64,000 bases of DNA from positions 120,407,028-120,471,027 of the forward strand of contig NC_079136.1 in assembly GCF_945859705.1 (NCBI RefSeq), written 5' to 3'. Position 1 is the stretch's first letter; each line of letters opens with the position of its first letter. This document shows, piece by piece, positions 21,487 to 32,560 of the stretch. The translations under genes and the position numbers were made by a program. Source of the DNA: Episyrphus balteatus. Lineage: Eukaryota; Arthropoda; Insecta; Diptera; Syrphidae. Under the pieces are notes generated by a model. That model did not search any database and was not told the DNA's origin. It worked only from the letters and a program-made list of their open reading frames with translations.

Positions 21487-23461
21487 TGTTGAAGTAAAAA
21501 AACAAGCACCCTTGTTTTTAATCGGCAATAACTTTTCTCAGAGCAATCGTGTACCTATTAACCTTATTTTTATGTCATTAGATTCAGCGTCAAAAAATAC
21601 CTTAAAAACATGTGTCATATGATGATTTTCGACAGACAATTTGTTTCACTACATTTTTGACCTTCACCCTCTCCCTCTTGTCCGCGAAAAAACACTCTTC
21701 CACCCAATTTTTTTTATAGACTTTTTTATCCTTGCTTCTTATCCCAAAAACAATATTTTTGCCGATTGGTTCCTATTCACAGTCTTAACAGTAGATATAC
21801 CTATATCTACCTACTATATTTTTTTTATTCCTCTCTCTCTCATCAACCAATTAAAAAACTAAGTAGTAGGTACCTACCTACCTATATGTACCTACCAAAC
21901 AACCCTATTACGGATGCCAACTACGTATCATTAGGTATTCTTAACGATTAAAACATTTATAAAATGATTCATTTAATATTTAATTTGAACTTTTATCAAT
22001 TTATTATCAATTGAATCATTAAACAAGCGCATTAACTAAGTACCTATATAAATACACACACACCTACCTTCGTGCTACATCTCATTCTGTTCACCATAAA
22101 AAAATCAAAACACAAAATCAATTTCGCGTTGACAGAAAAGAATTACCTACCTATACATACCTACCAACAACCAAACCAATTGAATTAAAATCTTTGCACA
22201 TGCCTAGATATCTTTCCCTCCCTACCTCTCTCCTCATTATCCTAACATACCCACACACTTGCCCCATACGTCACCCAATTACAAAAAAACCTAAACCATA
22301 AACAAACACCCCATATTCATAAAAAAATACTTGCAATAATCCACAATTGAAAAAAACAATAGCAGGTAGGTATACCCCTTTCTATATGTACATATATAAT
22401 TTTGTTCATGCAAAAAAAAAAGCAAGAATTAAGATCTTGGCACATATTTTTCTCCCCCTCGCTCTATGCCTAAATGCACAATAGACACCACACCATACGT
22501 CTTCAAATGATTTTTTTCTAAACCACACGCCCCAAAATCATAAAAAAATATTTGCAATAACCCAAACAGCAAGGAAAACAATGCAAAAAAAAATAGTACC
22601 TATATATGTTACCGCTCATTTTGTTCATGAATAAAAAAAAACAAGAATAAAGATCTTGGCACATTTTTTTTCTCTCCCTCGCTCTATATAGGTATACACA
22701 ATACACCACACGTCTTTCCTTCCAACGAAAACCACCTAGACCACACACCCTAAATTCATAAAAAAAACATTATGTCGTTAGGTACATAATCACAACCTAT
22801 ATAGAAGATAAAAAAAAACTCTATGTCCCTACCTACTTCTCAGTCCCTTCATAAAAAAAAAACAAACAAATTGCAAAAACCAAACACCTTCGCACATAAG
22901 TATCATACCATCAATCAACGCAAAAATCTGTTTAAAAAAAAAACCTAAGCCTAAAAAAAAATAAAGAAAAACAACCACCAACAAGAACCCTTTCTTGAAA
23001 GTCTCCTCCTCTTTTTTAGCTGCGCAGTGCGCACAATACTTAAACCTTAAACTATATTATAATACCTGCCAAACTAATAAAAAAAAGCTTCAACTAATCT
23101 CTCAAATGTCAAACCAACCAATCACTCCCATCTCAAAATTTTTCTTCTTTTTCCCACTCCATAATATGCAAAACTAAAAAGAACTCCATATGATGTCATA
23201 AACACTACACCTACGGCTGCGTTACTTACTTTACCTATATGCATCCTTTATTAAATAGTTTCACTAATTTCATTGGCCAATAAAAATTTTCAAAAACAGC
23301 AAAAAACAAGAACAACAAAAAATGAACAAAAAAGGGCGGCCCTTTCTAAGAATGAACTCTGTTATTTTAACAGATTCTGTTGGGATGAAATGTGTGGTAT
23401 GAAATGTAGTGGTATGAAATGTAGTGGTATGAAATGTTTTGGTATGAACTACCTCGACCCC
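21487..23461 (-). repeat. Right arm of large inverted repeat, uninterrupted
   Basis: Reverse complement of 16583-17934 plus 9649-10280. Because it is unbroken it provides the empty site for the 6.3-kb insertion (around 22835). The frames at 21641-21862, 21766-21951, 22518-22748 and 22995-23177 are mirror copies of left-arm frames and not genes. Confidence 0.8.
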
Positions 23462-23469
23462 CATGCAAA

Positions 23470-23549
23470 CATGACTTGGTGGTCGAGTGGTTAAAGTGTT
23501 GGACTTCTAATTGAAAGTGCTCGGGTTCGAATCTCCTTCTCGTCGGTAG
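23470..23549 (+). other. tRNA-like remnant with downstream T-run
   Basis: A-box-like TGGTCGAGTGGTTAA and B-box-like GGGTTCGAATCTCC lie at tRNA-like spacing. The anticodon loop CTTCTAA would read TCT, as in tRNA-Arg, while the D-arm looks more like Ser/Leu. The anticodon stem has a mismatch and the T-stem pairs poorly, so it is not a functional tRNA. It is followed by a run of at least 15 T, as expected of a pol III terminator. Most likely a tRNA-derived SINE head or tRNA pseudogene. Confidence 0.45.
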
Positions 23550-23550
23550 T

Positions 23551-23566
23551 TTTTTTTTTTTTTTTA
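23551..23566 (+). terminator. T-run after tRNA-like segment
   Basis: A long oligo-T directly follows the tRNA-like remnant; runs of four or more T terminate RNA polymerase III. In an AT-rich genome it could also be chance. Confidence 0.3.
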
Positions 23567-23589
23567 TTTTTCCAAATTCCAAAATTATG

Positions 23590-23820
23590 AATCATGGTGC
23601 GGCGAATTTTTCATACAAATTGAAATAGTGCGGACGTGCTGCAGTCGTAGTGCGGCGGTCGTGCACCTAATTTTTCATTCAAAATGAAATAGTGCGGACG
23701 TGGTGCAATCGTGGTGCGGCGGTGGGTGCGGCGAAAATTCCTGCAAACGGCGGTGGTGAAGCGGTGGTGCGGCGCTCAAGATTTTTTTCTTTAAAAATTC
23801 AATTTCTATTTTTACTCGGG
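23590..23820 (+). repeat. GC-rich GTGCGGCGG dispersed element, copy 1
   Basis: Variants of AGTGCGGACGTGCTGCAG and GTGCGGCGGTGG, ending TCAAGATTTTTTTCTTTAAA through ATTTTTACTCGGG. The last ~85 bp match 50715-50797 closely. The matching left end (CCCGAGTAAAAAT) seen in the other copy is missing here. Confidence 0.6.
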
Positions 23821-23859
23821 AAGTTAAGTTTTCATATTTATAGTCCATTTCACTTTTCA

Positions 23860-26443
23860 CACGCCCGGAACATGTCTGGGACACATCCGGGACATGTCCG
23901 GGATACGTCCGGGACATGTTTGGGACATGTCCGGGACACGTCCGGGACACGTCCGGTACATGTCCGGGGCACTTCCGGGACATATCCTAAACACGTCTTG
24001 GACACGTCCGGGACATGTCCGGGACACGTCCGGGACATGTCCGGGACACGTCCGGGACATGTCCGGGACACGTCCGGGACATGTCCGGGACACGTTCGGG
24101 ACATGTCCGGGACACGTCCGGGACATGTCCGGGACACGTCCGGGACATGTCCGGGACATGTCCGGGACACATCCGGGACATGTCCGGGACACGTCCGGGA
24201 CATGTCCGGGACACGTTCGGGACATGTCCGGGACATGTCCGGGACACGTCCGGGACATGTCCGGGACATGTCCGGGACATGTCCGGGACACATCCGGGAC
24301 ATGTCCGGGACACGTCCGGGACATGTCCGGGACATGTCCGGGACACGTCTGGGACACATCCAGGACATGTCCGGGACACGTCCGGGACATGTTTGGGACA
24401 TGTCCGGGACACGTCCGTAACACGTCCGGTACATGTCCGGGGCACTTCCGGGACATATCCTAAACACGTCTTGGACACGTCCGGGACATGTCCGGGACAC
24501 GTCCGAAAACGTCCGGGACATGTCCTTAACACTTCTGGGACACGCCCGGGACATGTCCGGGACACGTCCGAGACATGTCCGGGACACGTCCGGGACATGT
24601 CCGGGACATGTCCGCGACACGTCCGGGACATGTCCGCGACACGTCCGGGACATGTCTTGGACACGTCCAGGACATGTCCGGGACACGTCCGGGACATGTC
24701 CGCGACACGTCCGGGACATGTCCGGGACATGTCTGGAATACGTCCGGGACATGTCCGGGACACGTCCGGGACATGTCTTGGACACGTCCAGGACATGTCT
24801 TGGACACGTCCAGGACATGTCCGTGACACGTCCGGGACATGTCCGGGACACGTAAGTTATATGTCCGGGACACGTACACGTACGTGTCCGGGACATGTCC
24901 GGGACATGTCTGGAATACGTCCGGGACATGTCCGGGACATGTCCGGGACACGTCCGGGACATGTCTTGGACATGTCCGGGACACGTCCGGGACATGTCTT
25001 GGACACGTCCAGGACATGTCTTGGACACGTCCAGGACATGTCCGGGACACGTCCGGGACATGTCCGGGACACGTCCGGGACATGTCCGCGACACGTCCGG
25101 GACATGTCCGCGACACGTCCGGGACATGTCCGCGACACGTCCAGGACATGTCCGGGACATGTCTGGAATACGTCCGGGACATGTCCGGGACACGTCCGGG
25201 ACATGTCCGGGACACGTCCGGGACATGTCTTGGACACGTCCAGGACATGTCCGGGACATGTCCGGGACACGTCCGGGACATGTCCGGGACACGTCCGGGA
25301 CATGTCTGGAATACGTCCGGGACATGTCCGGGACACGTCCGGGACATGTCTTGGACACGTCCAGGACATGTCTTGGACACGTCCAGGACATGTCTGGGAC
25401 ACGTCCGGGACATGACCGGGACACGTCCGGGACATGTCCGGGACACGTCCGGGACACGTCCGGGACATGTCCGGGACACGTCCGGGACATGTCCGGGACA
25501 CGTCCGGGACACGTCCGGGACACGTCCGGGACATGTCCGGGACATGTCCGGGACACGTCCGGACACGTCCAGGACATGTCCGGGACACGTCCGGGACATG
25601 TCTTGGACACGTCCAGGACATGTCTTGGACACGTCCAGGACATGTCCGGGACACGTCCGGGACATGTCCGGGACACGTCCGGGACATGTCTTGGACACGT
25701 CCAGGACATGTCCGGGACACGTCCGGGACATGTCCGGGACATGTCCGGGACACGTCGGGGACATGTCCGCGACACGTCCGGGACATGTCTGGAATACGTC
25801 CGGGACATGTCCGGGACATGTCCGGGACACGTCCGGGACATGTCTTGGACACGTCCAGGTCATGTCTTGGACACGTCCAGGACATGTCCGGGACACGTCC
25901 GGGACATGTCCGGGACACATCCGGGACATGTCCGGGACATGTCCGGGACATGTCCGGGACATGTCCGGGACACGTCCTGGACATGTCCGGGACATGTCCG
26001 GGACACGTCCGGGACATGTCCGGGACACGTCCGGGACATGTCTTGGACACGTCCAGGACATGTCCGGGACACGTCCGGGACATGTCCGGGACACATCCGG
26101 GACATGTCCGGGACATGTCCGGGACATGTCCGGGACATGTCCGGGACATGTCCGGGACATGTCCGGGACACGTCCTGGACATGTCCGGGACATGTCCGGG
26201 ACACGTCCGGGACATGTCTTGGACACGTCCAGGACATGTCCGGGACACGTCCGGGACATGTCCGGGACACGTCCGGGACATGTCTTGGACACGTCCAGGA
26301 CATGTCTTGGACACGTCCAGGACATGTCCGGGACACGTCCGGGACATGTCTTGGACACGTCCGGGACATGTCCGGGACCTGTCCGGGACACGTCCGGGAC
26401 ATGTCCGGGACACGTAAGTTATATGTCCGGGACACGTACGTGT
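23860..26443. repeat. 2.6-kb array of 11-bp units containing p53-type half-sites
   Basis: Roughly 235 units of CCGGGACATGT or CCGGGACACGT, with variants such as CTTGGACACGT, CCAGGACATGT, CTGGAATACGT and CCGCGACACGT. The ACATGT unit holds GGACATGTCC, which fits the p53 half-site consensus RRRCWWGYYY at every position. Adjacent ACATGT units place half-sites 1 bp apart; six in a row occur at 26101-26165. The array is GC- and CpG-rich in an AT-rich window. Because 11 is not divisible by 3, each frame reads an 11-codon repeat (CPGHVRDTSGT type) and all six frames stay open for hundreds of codons, which is not coding evidence. Higher-order repetition is visible at 473 bp and 1,562 bp. Confidence 0.9.
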
Positions 26444-28489
26444 AACAACCGTCAAGACTTGTTTCTCCCATTATCATATTTTAATAATGGAGGTACTCCT
26501 AAACTCAGTAGTACCAAATTTTATGAACCAAACGATGTTGTCAAAGGCCTAGAATGTCTATCTATAGGTTTACTATTCAAAATATAAATCTTTCATTAAA
26601 ATATCGTCACGTTCACAATTTAGTATTTTATGGCAACATTCCGTTCTTGCCCCATTATAAGAAATGATATGGTCATCATATCGCTGAAACTCTAGCGGTT
26701 ATCCCTCTCACTCATTTCTCGGTTATTGTGCTGGAACTAAATCCCTCAATTCCCATCCCTTTGACACAAGTAGTAGTATTATTTGCAATGGTGCCATTCA
26801 ATTTCATCTCCAAAACAACAACAAAAAACAAAACTGAAAAAAAAACAAGAAAAGAAGGAAGCATTCCTGTGGTTATTGGTTATGGTTAATGTTGATGTTT
26901 AATGGTCATATGTATGATGGTGGGTATTCATTGCAAAGCCATGGTCATTGGATGGTATTCTCTAGGCTCCCCCAAGGGAAATTTACTTCCACTGTGATGG
27001 CCTTTGGTCTTGTAATAGTGACTTTCTGTGGTCATCTCTTATCGAGTTCGAATTCAAACTAAATTTAAGTTCCACATTAAATCTTTTGACATTGAAATAA
27101 TTTTACCCTTCTTCTTCTTCCATTTTAATATTGTTAACCCAGAAACATGGACAAATTGATTGGGAGCTTAATTCCTTAATGGATTTTCTAATAATTAAGG
27201 TAAGTAAAGCAAAGTGAAAGAAAAAAATACATACAAAACAAAGGAAACAATCATTGTGTTATCGACTTAATGTGATATCTTCAATCATCATCATCATCTG
27301 TCGGCACCTCTCTCGTCAAGTTCCAAGAAGAGTATTTTGTGTATTGATGGTTGAATGGAAATTGAAGTTAAGTTTGAAAGGTGCGAGAGATGTATCATGT
27401 GTCAGAAGATTATGATGATAGAAGGCTAATGAATAATGATTCTACATAACTACTCTGAAGTTGATGGTAGGTTATTGGAGGTCAATTGGGGCCAATACAA
27501 CACAGTAGTGGCATAAATAACAACTAAAACCACAACAAATACTTCAAGTCTTGATGGGTTAAGTGAGAGGGAAAAGATGAACATAATAAAACAATGAATC
27601 TAAAATGCGCGAAACGTATCGTTAAGTCGTAACTTATCTTTTTACTTGGTATAGAAATTTGGTCGGAAGCTGGGTAAATTGCTTCTGCTTTGGAAGAATT
27701 TCTGATGATCTGTCGAGTGACGGAGACATACAGACCGAAAGACAGACAAACTATAGACTTCTTGATGTGAAGAATGATAATGAAAGTTTATCGCTAGCAC
27801 ACTTTGGATATTGGGGTTTTGATGGATGTGTGAAAGTTCAGAGAAGGAAAACGCGCAAAATGTTTTACTTTATTTGATGATTTATTACGAGCGAACATAC
27901 ATAATAAACGAATTATTTGTTCTGGTTTTTCGAGTTTTGATGATAGCACTGTTGAGAAAAATGCATGGGAAGTGAGTGAAATGAGAGCATTAGAACAAAG
28001 ATATAGGAAATAGGAAAGTTGAATAAATGATGTGTGGATGTGTCGGATGATGAGGATATGTGGATGCGAGTAGTGTGTATCAAATTGAATTATAGTCTTT
28101 GGTTGGAAAAGTCGATAATACATAAAAGTCTAGTTATTAAGTATAACTTCGCTGGTCCCCTTGGACCCCTTTCTATAAAGAAGTTCTTTGAAGAAAGGGT
28201 CGTCAACAAAATATTTGTATGCAAAATGAAATTTAACGTCTTGTATATGTATATTCCGACATGCTTTTGAAAGGTAAAGCCAGAATTGAAAAAAAAAAAA
28301 AACACCCAACATTCTTGACGTGCGTTTAAAGAAGAAAAATCTTTTCAATATTTCGAAAAATTTATCTTTGCAAAATTACCTATATTAAATTATAATCAAA
28401 AAAATAATAATCAATTCATTTGCCTACTGAAACGCTATATAATTGTCAAAATCAGTTCTGTGACAGATTAAAATAAAAAAAAAATTGTT
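26444..28489. other. Unique-looking DNA, no gene called
   Basis: Lower repeat content than its neighbours, with ATC/TTC microsatellites (about 27107 and 27287). Short frames at 27659-27877 and 27794-28123 overlap on opposite strands and show no motif. It could be intronic or intergenic. Confidence 0.4.
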
Positions 28490-28529
28490 TATTTTTACCA
28501 ATAAAACGCCATTAGTGAACAGACGAAAA

Positions 28530-28880
28530 AATATTTGCATTAAAAAAAAATGATTGCAACTAAATATATCTTGCAATAAAAAAAATTGTTTGCTGTTAAA
28601 AAAAAAATTGCATTGGAAAAAAATTTTTTAAATTTGTGTTGCAAATAAAAAATGTTCTGCATTGAAAATGAAATTCAATGCAAAATGTGTGCATTAAATA
28701 TATTTTTTTAATAATCGTCGAATTTTTTAATATTTTGACCTATGACATTTTCATTTGCGATAAAAATTTTTTTAATGCAAAATATTTTTAATTGCAACAC
28801 AAATTTTTTTTAATGGAAATATTTTTCGGTTGAAATAAATATTTTTTTTTAAATGCAAAATTTTATTTAATCGCATTTTT
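28530..28880. repeat. Imperfect inverted repeat of TTGCATTAAAAAAAAATTG type
   Basis: The left half repeats TTTGCATTAAAAAAAAATGA and TGCAATAAAAAAAATTG; the right half carries the complement (TTTTTTTAATGCAAAATATT, AATTGCAACACAAATTTTTT). The halves meet near 28700, giving a hairpin of up to ~170 bp per arm with many mismatches. Confidence 0.5.
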
Positions 28881-28989
28881 TTGACTAACATTTTTACGAA
28901 AATTGTTTTTGCCAAAATCACAGGTCCATATAATTTCTAATGCATGCAATCACAGACCAGCGCAGCGGCCCGGAATACTTCGTCCATTC

Positions 28990-30050
28990 ACCCACGAAAA
29001 CTTTCGGTAAAATCAATAGTTGGTCCGATAAAATCACGAGTTGTATGGTTAAATTACAGTTTCTTCCATAAAATCATAGGAGGCTATAGTTATCAATTAT
29101 TTCAGTAAAATCACTTTTTTGCATTGCAGTGAAATCCCTAAATCAAAGAATCATTTGAGTAAAATCAAGAGTTACCTTAGTTTCTATGGTGTTGGGTTCT
29201 CCCAAAAAATTGTGGGTGAGTAGAATCAGGAATTAGGTTACTTTTGTAAAATCACTGTTTTCCTTGGTAATTTTACGATATGCCTCGGCTGAAACATACC
29301 TCCTTGCATTTGCATTGAAACCTCGAATTAATCAGATAAAATCACGCATTTCTCCGAAAAAATCACGGGTTGCCAAGTAAAAATATAAAATTATCGGTGG
29401 CCCAGTAATATAAGGTGTTTTCTCTGCTGCAGTTAAATGACAGATTTCCCCAGAATGACGGTGGAAAATAACAGCTTGCACAATTAAATCATGAATTGCA
29501 CAAATTAATCACGGGTTCTTCACAGTTTCCTTAGTAAAATACAGAGTCACTTAGGTAAAATCACGGGTTACCCCAGTGGTAAAATCAGGACTCACCACAT
29601 TTAAAACACGAGTTTGTTCCAAAGATCACAAAAATTCAGGGTAAAATAACGTTTTGTGTCACGGGTTTTCCCGGTAAATCACAGGTTACTTCAGAAATAA
29701 TTTCCGTTTACCGCCCGACTAAAATCACGAATAGCCTTGGTTAAATAAAATATTTTTATATAACAACCATGGATCACTCGGCTTAAATTATGTTTTTTGC
29801 TAAAATCACGTATTACTCCTAAATAACCACTGGTTGCCGCTGAAAAAAGTCAGGGTTCGCTCAGTAAAATCAAGTGTTTTTGACCACGGGCTTGCCACTT
29901 AAATAGAGGATAGCTTCGTTGAAATCAATGGTTGCCTCTGTAAAATTACGTACGAGGGCAAACAAATCACGAATTTCGCAAAAAAAAAATCACGGTTTGC
30001 ATCGCAAAAAGCTGGATCTTTGTCGTAAATCACAGCAACAGTAATTTCAG
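28990..30050. repeat. Degenerate GTAAAATCACGGGTTGCC minisatellite
   Basis: More than 30 diverged units, each with a TAAAATCAC core followed by GGGTT, GAGTT or similar and a CCTC/GCCT-like linker, at a rough spacing of 25-35 bp. Unit length varies with indels. No open frame spans it, and it is clearly older than the 11-bp array. Confidence 0.75.
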
Positions 30051-31550
30051 TTTTTAATTTCAAGAGCCGCTTTGTCAAAATGCGACGACTTGGGATAGGA
30101 TTTGAAGCAATTTGTGTTGTATAAGTACAAATTGCATGTGTGTGAAAAATTCGATTGTTTAAAATGTAAGCTTCGTTAGCCTTTTTTCATTGCCTCTAGC
30201 GAGGAATTGAAAAAGCCTTCAAGAGTATCAATGTCATAAAAAAGTGCATCTCTAGTTTCCCATTTGGAGTCGATGGTAAACTGTAGGTCCCTTTCATTGT
30301 TGCAAATTAACTACACGCTGCACAAGAATGGTTAAGAGTTTTTGGTCACAAGGCGTTGCTCCTTGATGGAGTGTTGTTCCACACATTTTAACACTTAAAC
30401 TATGAAGCATGAAATTGCATTTTTTTTTTTGGGATATTGGTTTAATAAAAGCCTATTGTTCTCTTTCACCTCTGGATTCACTAAAATAAAACTAAATCAA
30501 CTGATGCTTTTTATGAAATTAAATGAGTCAATACTCAAAAAGTCATGGATTGGTCGAATTTCCATAAAACTATAGTTTCTACCCTACAACCATTTTGTTC
30601 AACAGAAATATGTATTACATCTCTGCAGCACTTCATTCATATAAATTAACCAAAATAACCAACTTCTTGGACTTATATATATAATTCACTTAACCTTACT
30701 TATTCAAAATATTCCATAGAAATACAAGAACATAATCAAAAGGCCTTGACAGTTATTGTGGGTTCCTAGTTGTAAACCCAATAATAGAAGTCTTCTTCTC
30801 AAAATGCATCCTTCAATCCTTATCAAAGCTTTTTCTAAGCACATTTCCCCAAAATGATTATTAAGTAAAGCCGACAGTAAGAAGTTTCGGTTTATAGATA
30901 AAGTTATTTCAAGGAAAACTTCAACTCTCAAATTGCATTAAGTTATATAAGAACCACTAAGGGAAGACCTAAGTATTCTGGGTTTCAAAGAAAACCACCC
31001 GTGATGGTCCTACATATATGTGATTCCTCTTACTAATCTAGTAAACTTATTTAATCCTTAACATAATATGAGTTGGTATAGAATGCTCTTTTTGTAAAAA
31101 AGGAAAGAGAGGATATGAAAGGAATCCCCATGACAACTATGTGGGTGCATATGCAATGCCACTTAGATTCCACACAAACAAGAAGAAGAGGTTAGGTATG
31201 CTAAAACACAAAATGTATGTTGATGACCATCATCATAGATGGTAGCTAGAAGGAAGTGAGATCGAGAGAGAGAGAGAGACACACAGACACAGAGACTAAA
31301 AGGATATGGTTATGATGTAAATGGAAGGAAACTTCATCCCTATCCTTTTTAATAGGGATTAGTTTAGATTAGCAAGTTTTCTTGTGTACGATTATATGTG
31401 CTAGAATTTTGCAAACGGAAAAAGATTTTTTATCAATTTTTGTTTAAAGGACTCAGCAAGTTTGTTGGACGAAGGACTTTTCTGTTTGCTAGAAGTAAGG
31501 TAAATTCATACATTTTATATTTGGATTCGCTGCTATAATTTAAACAAGAA
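30051..31550. other. No gene called; purine microsatellite
   Basis: Contains an AG/AC simple repeat at about 31264-31292. The frame at 30704-30931 on the minus strand has no recognisable motif. Nothing else is supportable. Confidence 0.4.
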
Positions 31551-31559
31551 GTCCTTAAA

Positions 31560-32560
31560 TTTCTGTGTATTAAAAGATCAGTGAACATCAGTAAAGGCCA
31601 AATATTTCAAATATTTCTTAATTTGTTAATAGACTTTGCAGTCGTTCAATCTAGTTAAAATTGTATCAAGTAAAAACACTGGGACCCTCTTAAACATTTT
31701 TTTTTTAAAGAGATTTATCAGATCAAAACTAAGACCTCTTTAGTTTAGACCCCTACAATTATTGATAAACTTCCAAATATTTGATTTGTAATACTACCTT
31801 TAGATACACCAGAGAAGTCATTCATAAAAATAGAATCTTAAGACCTTGAAGTTTCTTATGTACCAACCAACAACACCAAAAATTTCTAATCTCGTTTGTA
31901 TGACCAATTTAAATTTAAAAAAAAACAATCATTTTTTTGTCCTGAAAATATTATGTAATAATTCGGAAAGTATATGATAATTTTAAAATTTGGGACCCCA
32001 AATTTTTCTTAGGTACTGATGCAAGTACAAAAAAGTAAATTTCAATATATTTATTTTGTTAGCTATCTTTTGTAGATTATCTAAAACATCTTTTCTTTTC
32101 ATTAATCTCAAAACATTTTACGATCAGAGACCCCTTAACCTAAATTATACTTTTAGTAAAAAAAGATGTCTCAACCAAATAAAAACAAAAAAAAAAGAAT
32201 TTAACTGCGTTAACCCCATAGAAATTAATATTTGGAATTTAATTAGAAATAGTTAAAATTAAGGGGTCCAAAGACTTTTAATGATTCAAAAGCTTGTGAA
32301 TATTCTAAAAAAAAAAAGTAAAGTTAGAAAAATACTCATCTTTGTCGCATTGAATTCGCCTAAAGCAAAATCAATAATTATACATCCGAAAAAGTAAGGG
32401 TCCTAATATTTCAAAAATAAATATATTCAATTGTTTTGTTAATATCCTTAAAATTTAATAATGAAAATTAAATGTGTCTGATAACCCTTCGGAACTAACA
32501 AAAATTCTGAGACCCCTAAATATTTTCTAAGCTTAAATCGTTCTTTCTATAGATTGTTTG
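31560..32560. repeat. Possible old satellite remnant (GACCCCTAAA phrases)
   Basis: Phrases such as GGGACCC, AGACCCCTA, AGAGACCCCTTAA, GGGGTCC and GAGACCCCTAAAT recur every 80-150 bp in both orientations. A GGGGTCCAAAGACTTTTAAT block near 32263 resembles GAGGTCTGTAGACTTTTAAT near 45252. Divergence is high, so a family link to 44.2-45.7 kb is plausible but unproven. Confidence 0.35.

Larger units (their letters stand above)
9649..23461. mobile_element. Nested transposon complex with ~1.97-kb inverted arms
   Basis: The left arm is 9649-10280 plus 16583-17934, split by an insertion. The right arm is 21487-23461 and is its reverse complement. By eye the arms are nearly identical: the minus-strand frame 17553-17774 and plus-strand 21641-21862 give the same 73-residue translation, as do 16667-16897 with 22518-22748 (76 residues) and 9933-10115 with 22995-23177 (60 residues). 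Outer ends read GGGTCGGCTACATTTC on the left and, on the opposite strand at the right, GGGGTCGAGGTAGTTC, followed by CATTTCATACCACTA subrepeats. No convincing target-site duplication was found. No transposase is visible in what remains of the core (17940-18840). The type is unresolved: a long-TIR or foldback DNA transposon, or an inverted duplication. If transcribed across the middle, the arms would form a very long hairpin RNA. Confidence 0.8.

Noticed and set aside
9649..23461. Maverick/Polinton interpretation of the large inverted-repeat complex
   Set aside because: No polymerase, integrase, ATPase or capsid blocks, no AG...CT termini and no 6-bp duplication.
23692..26587. Very long open frames in all six frames (up to 663 codons) with MSGTRPGHVRD-type repeats
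   Set aside because: They are the unavoidable translation of an 11-bp tandem unit lacking stops in any phase. No start context, no unique domain, and equal openness on both strands.
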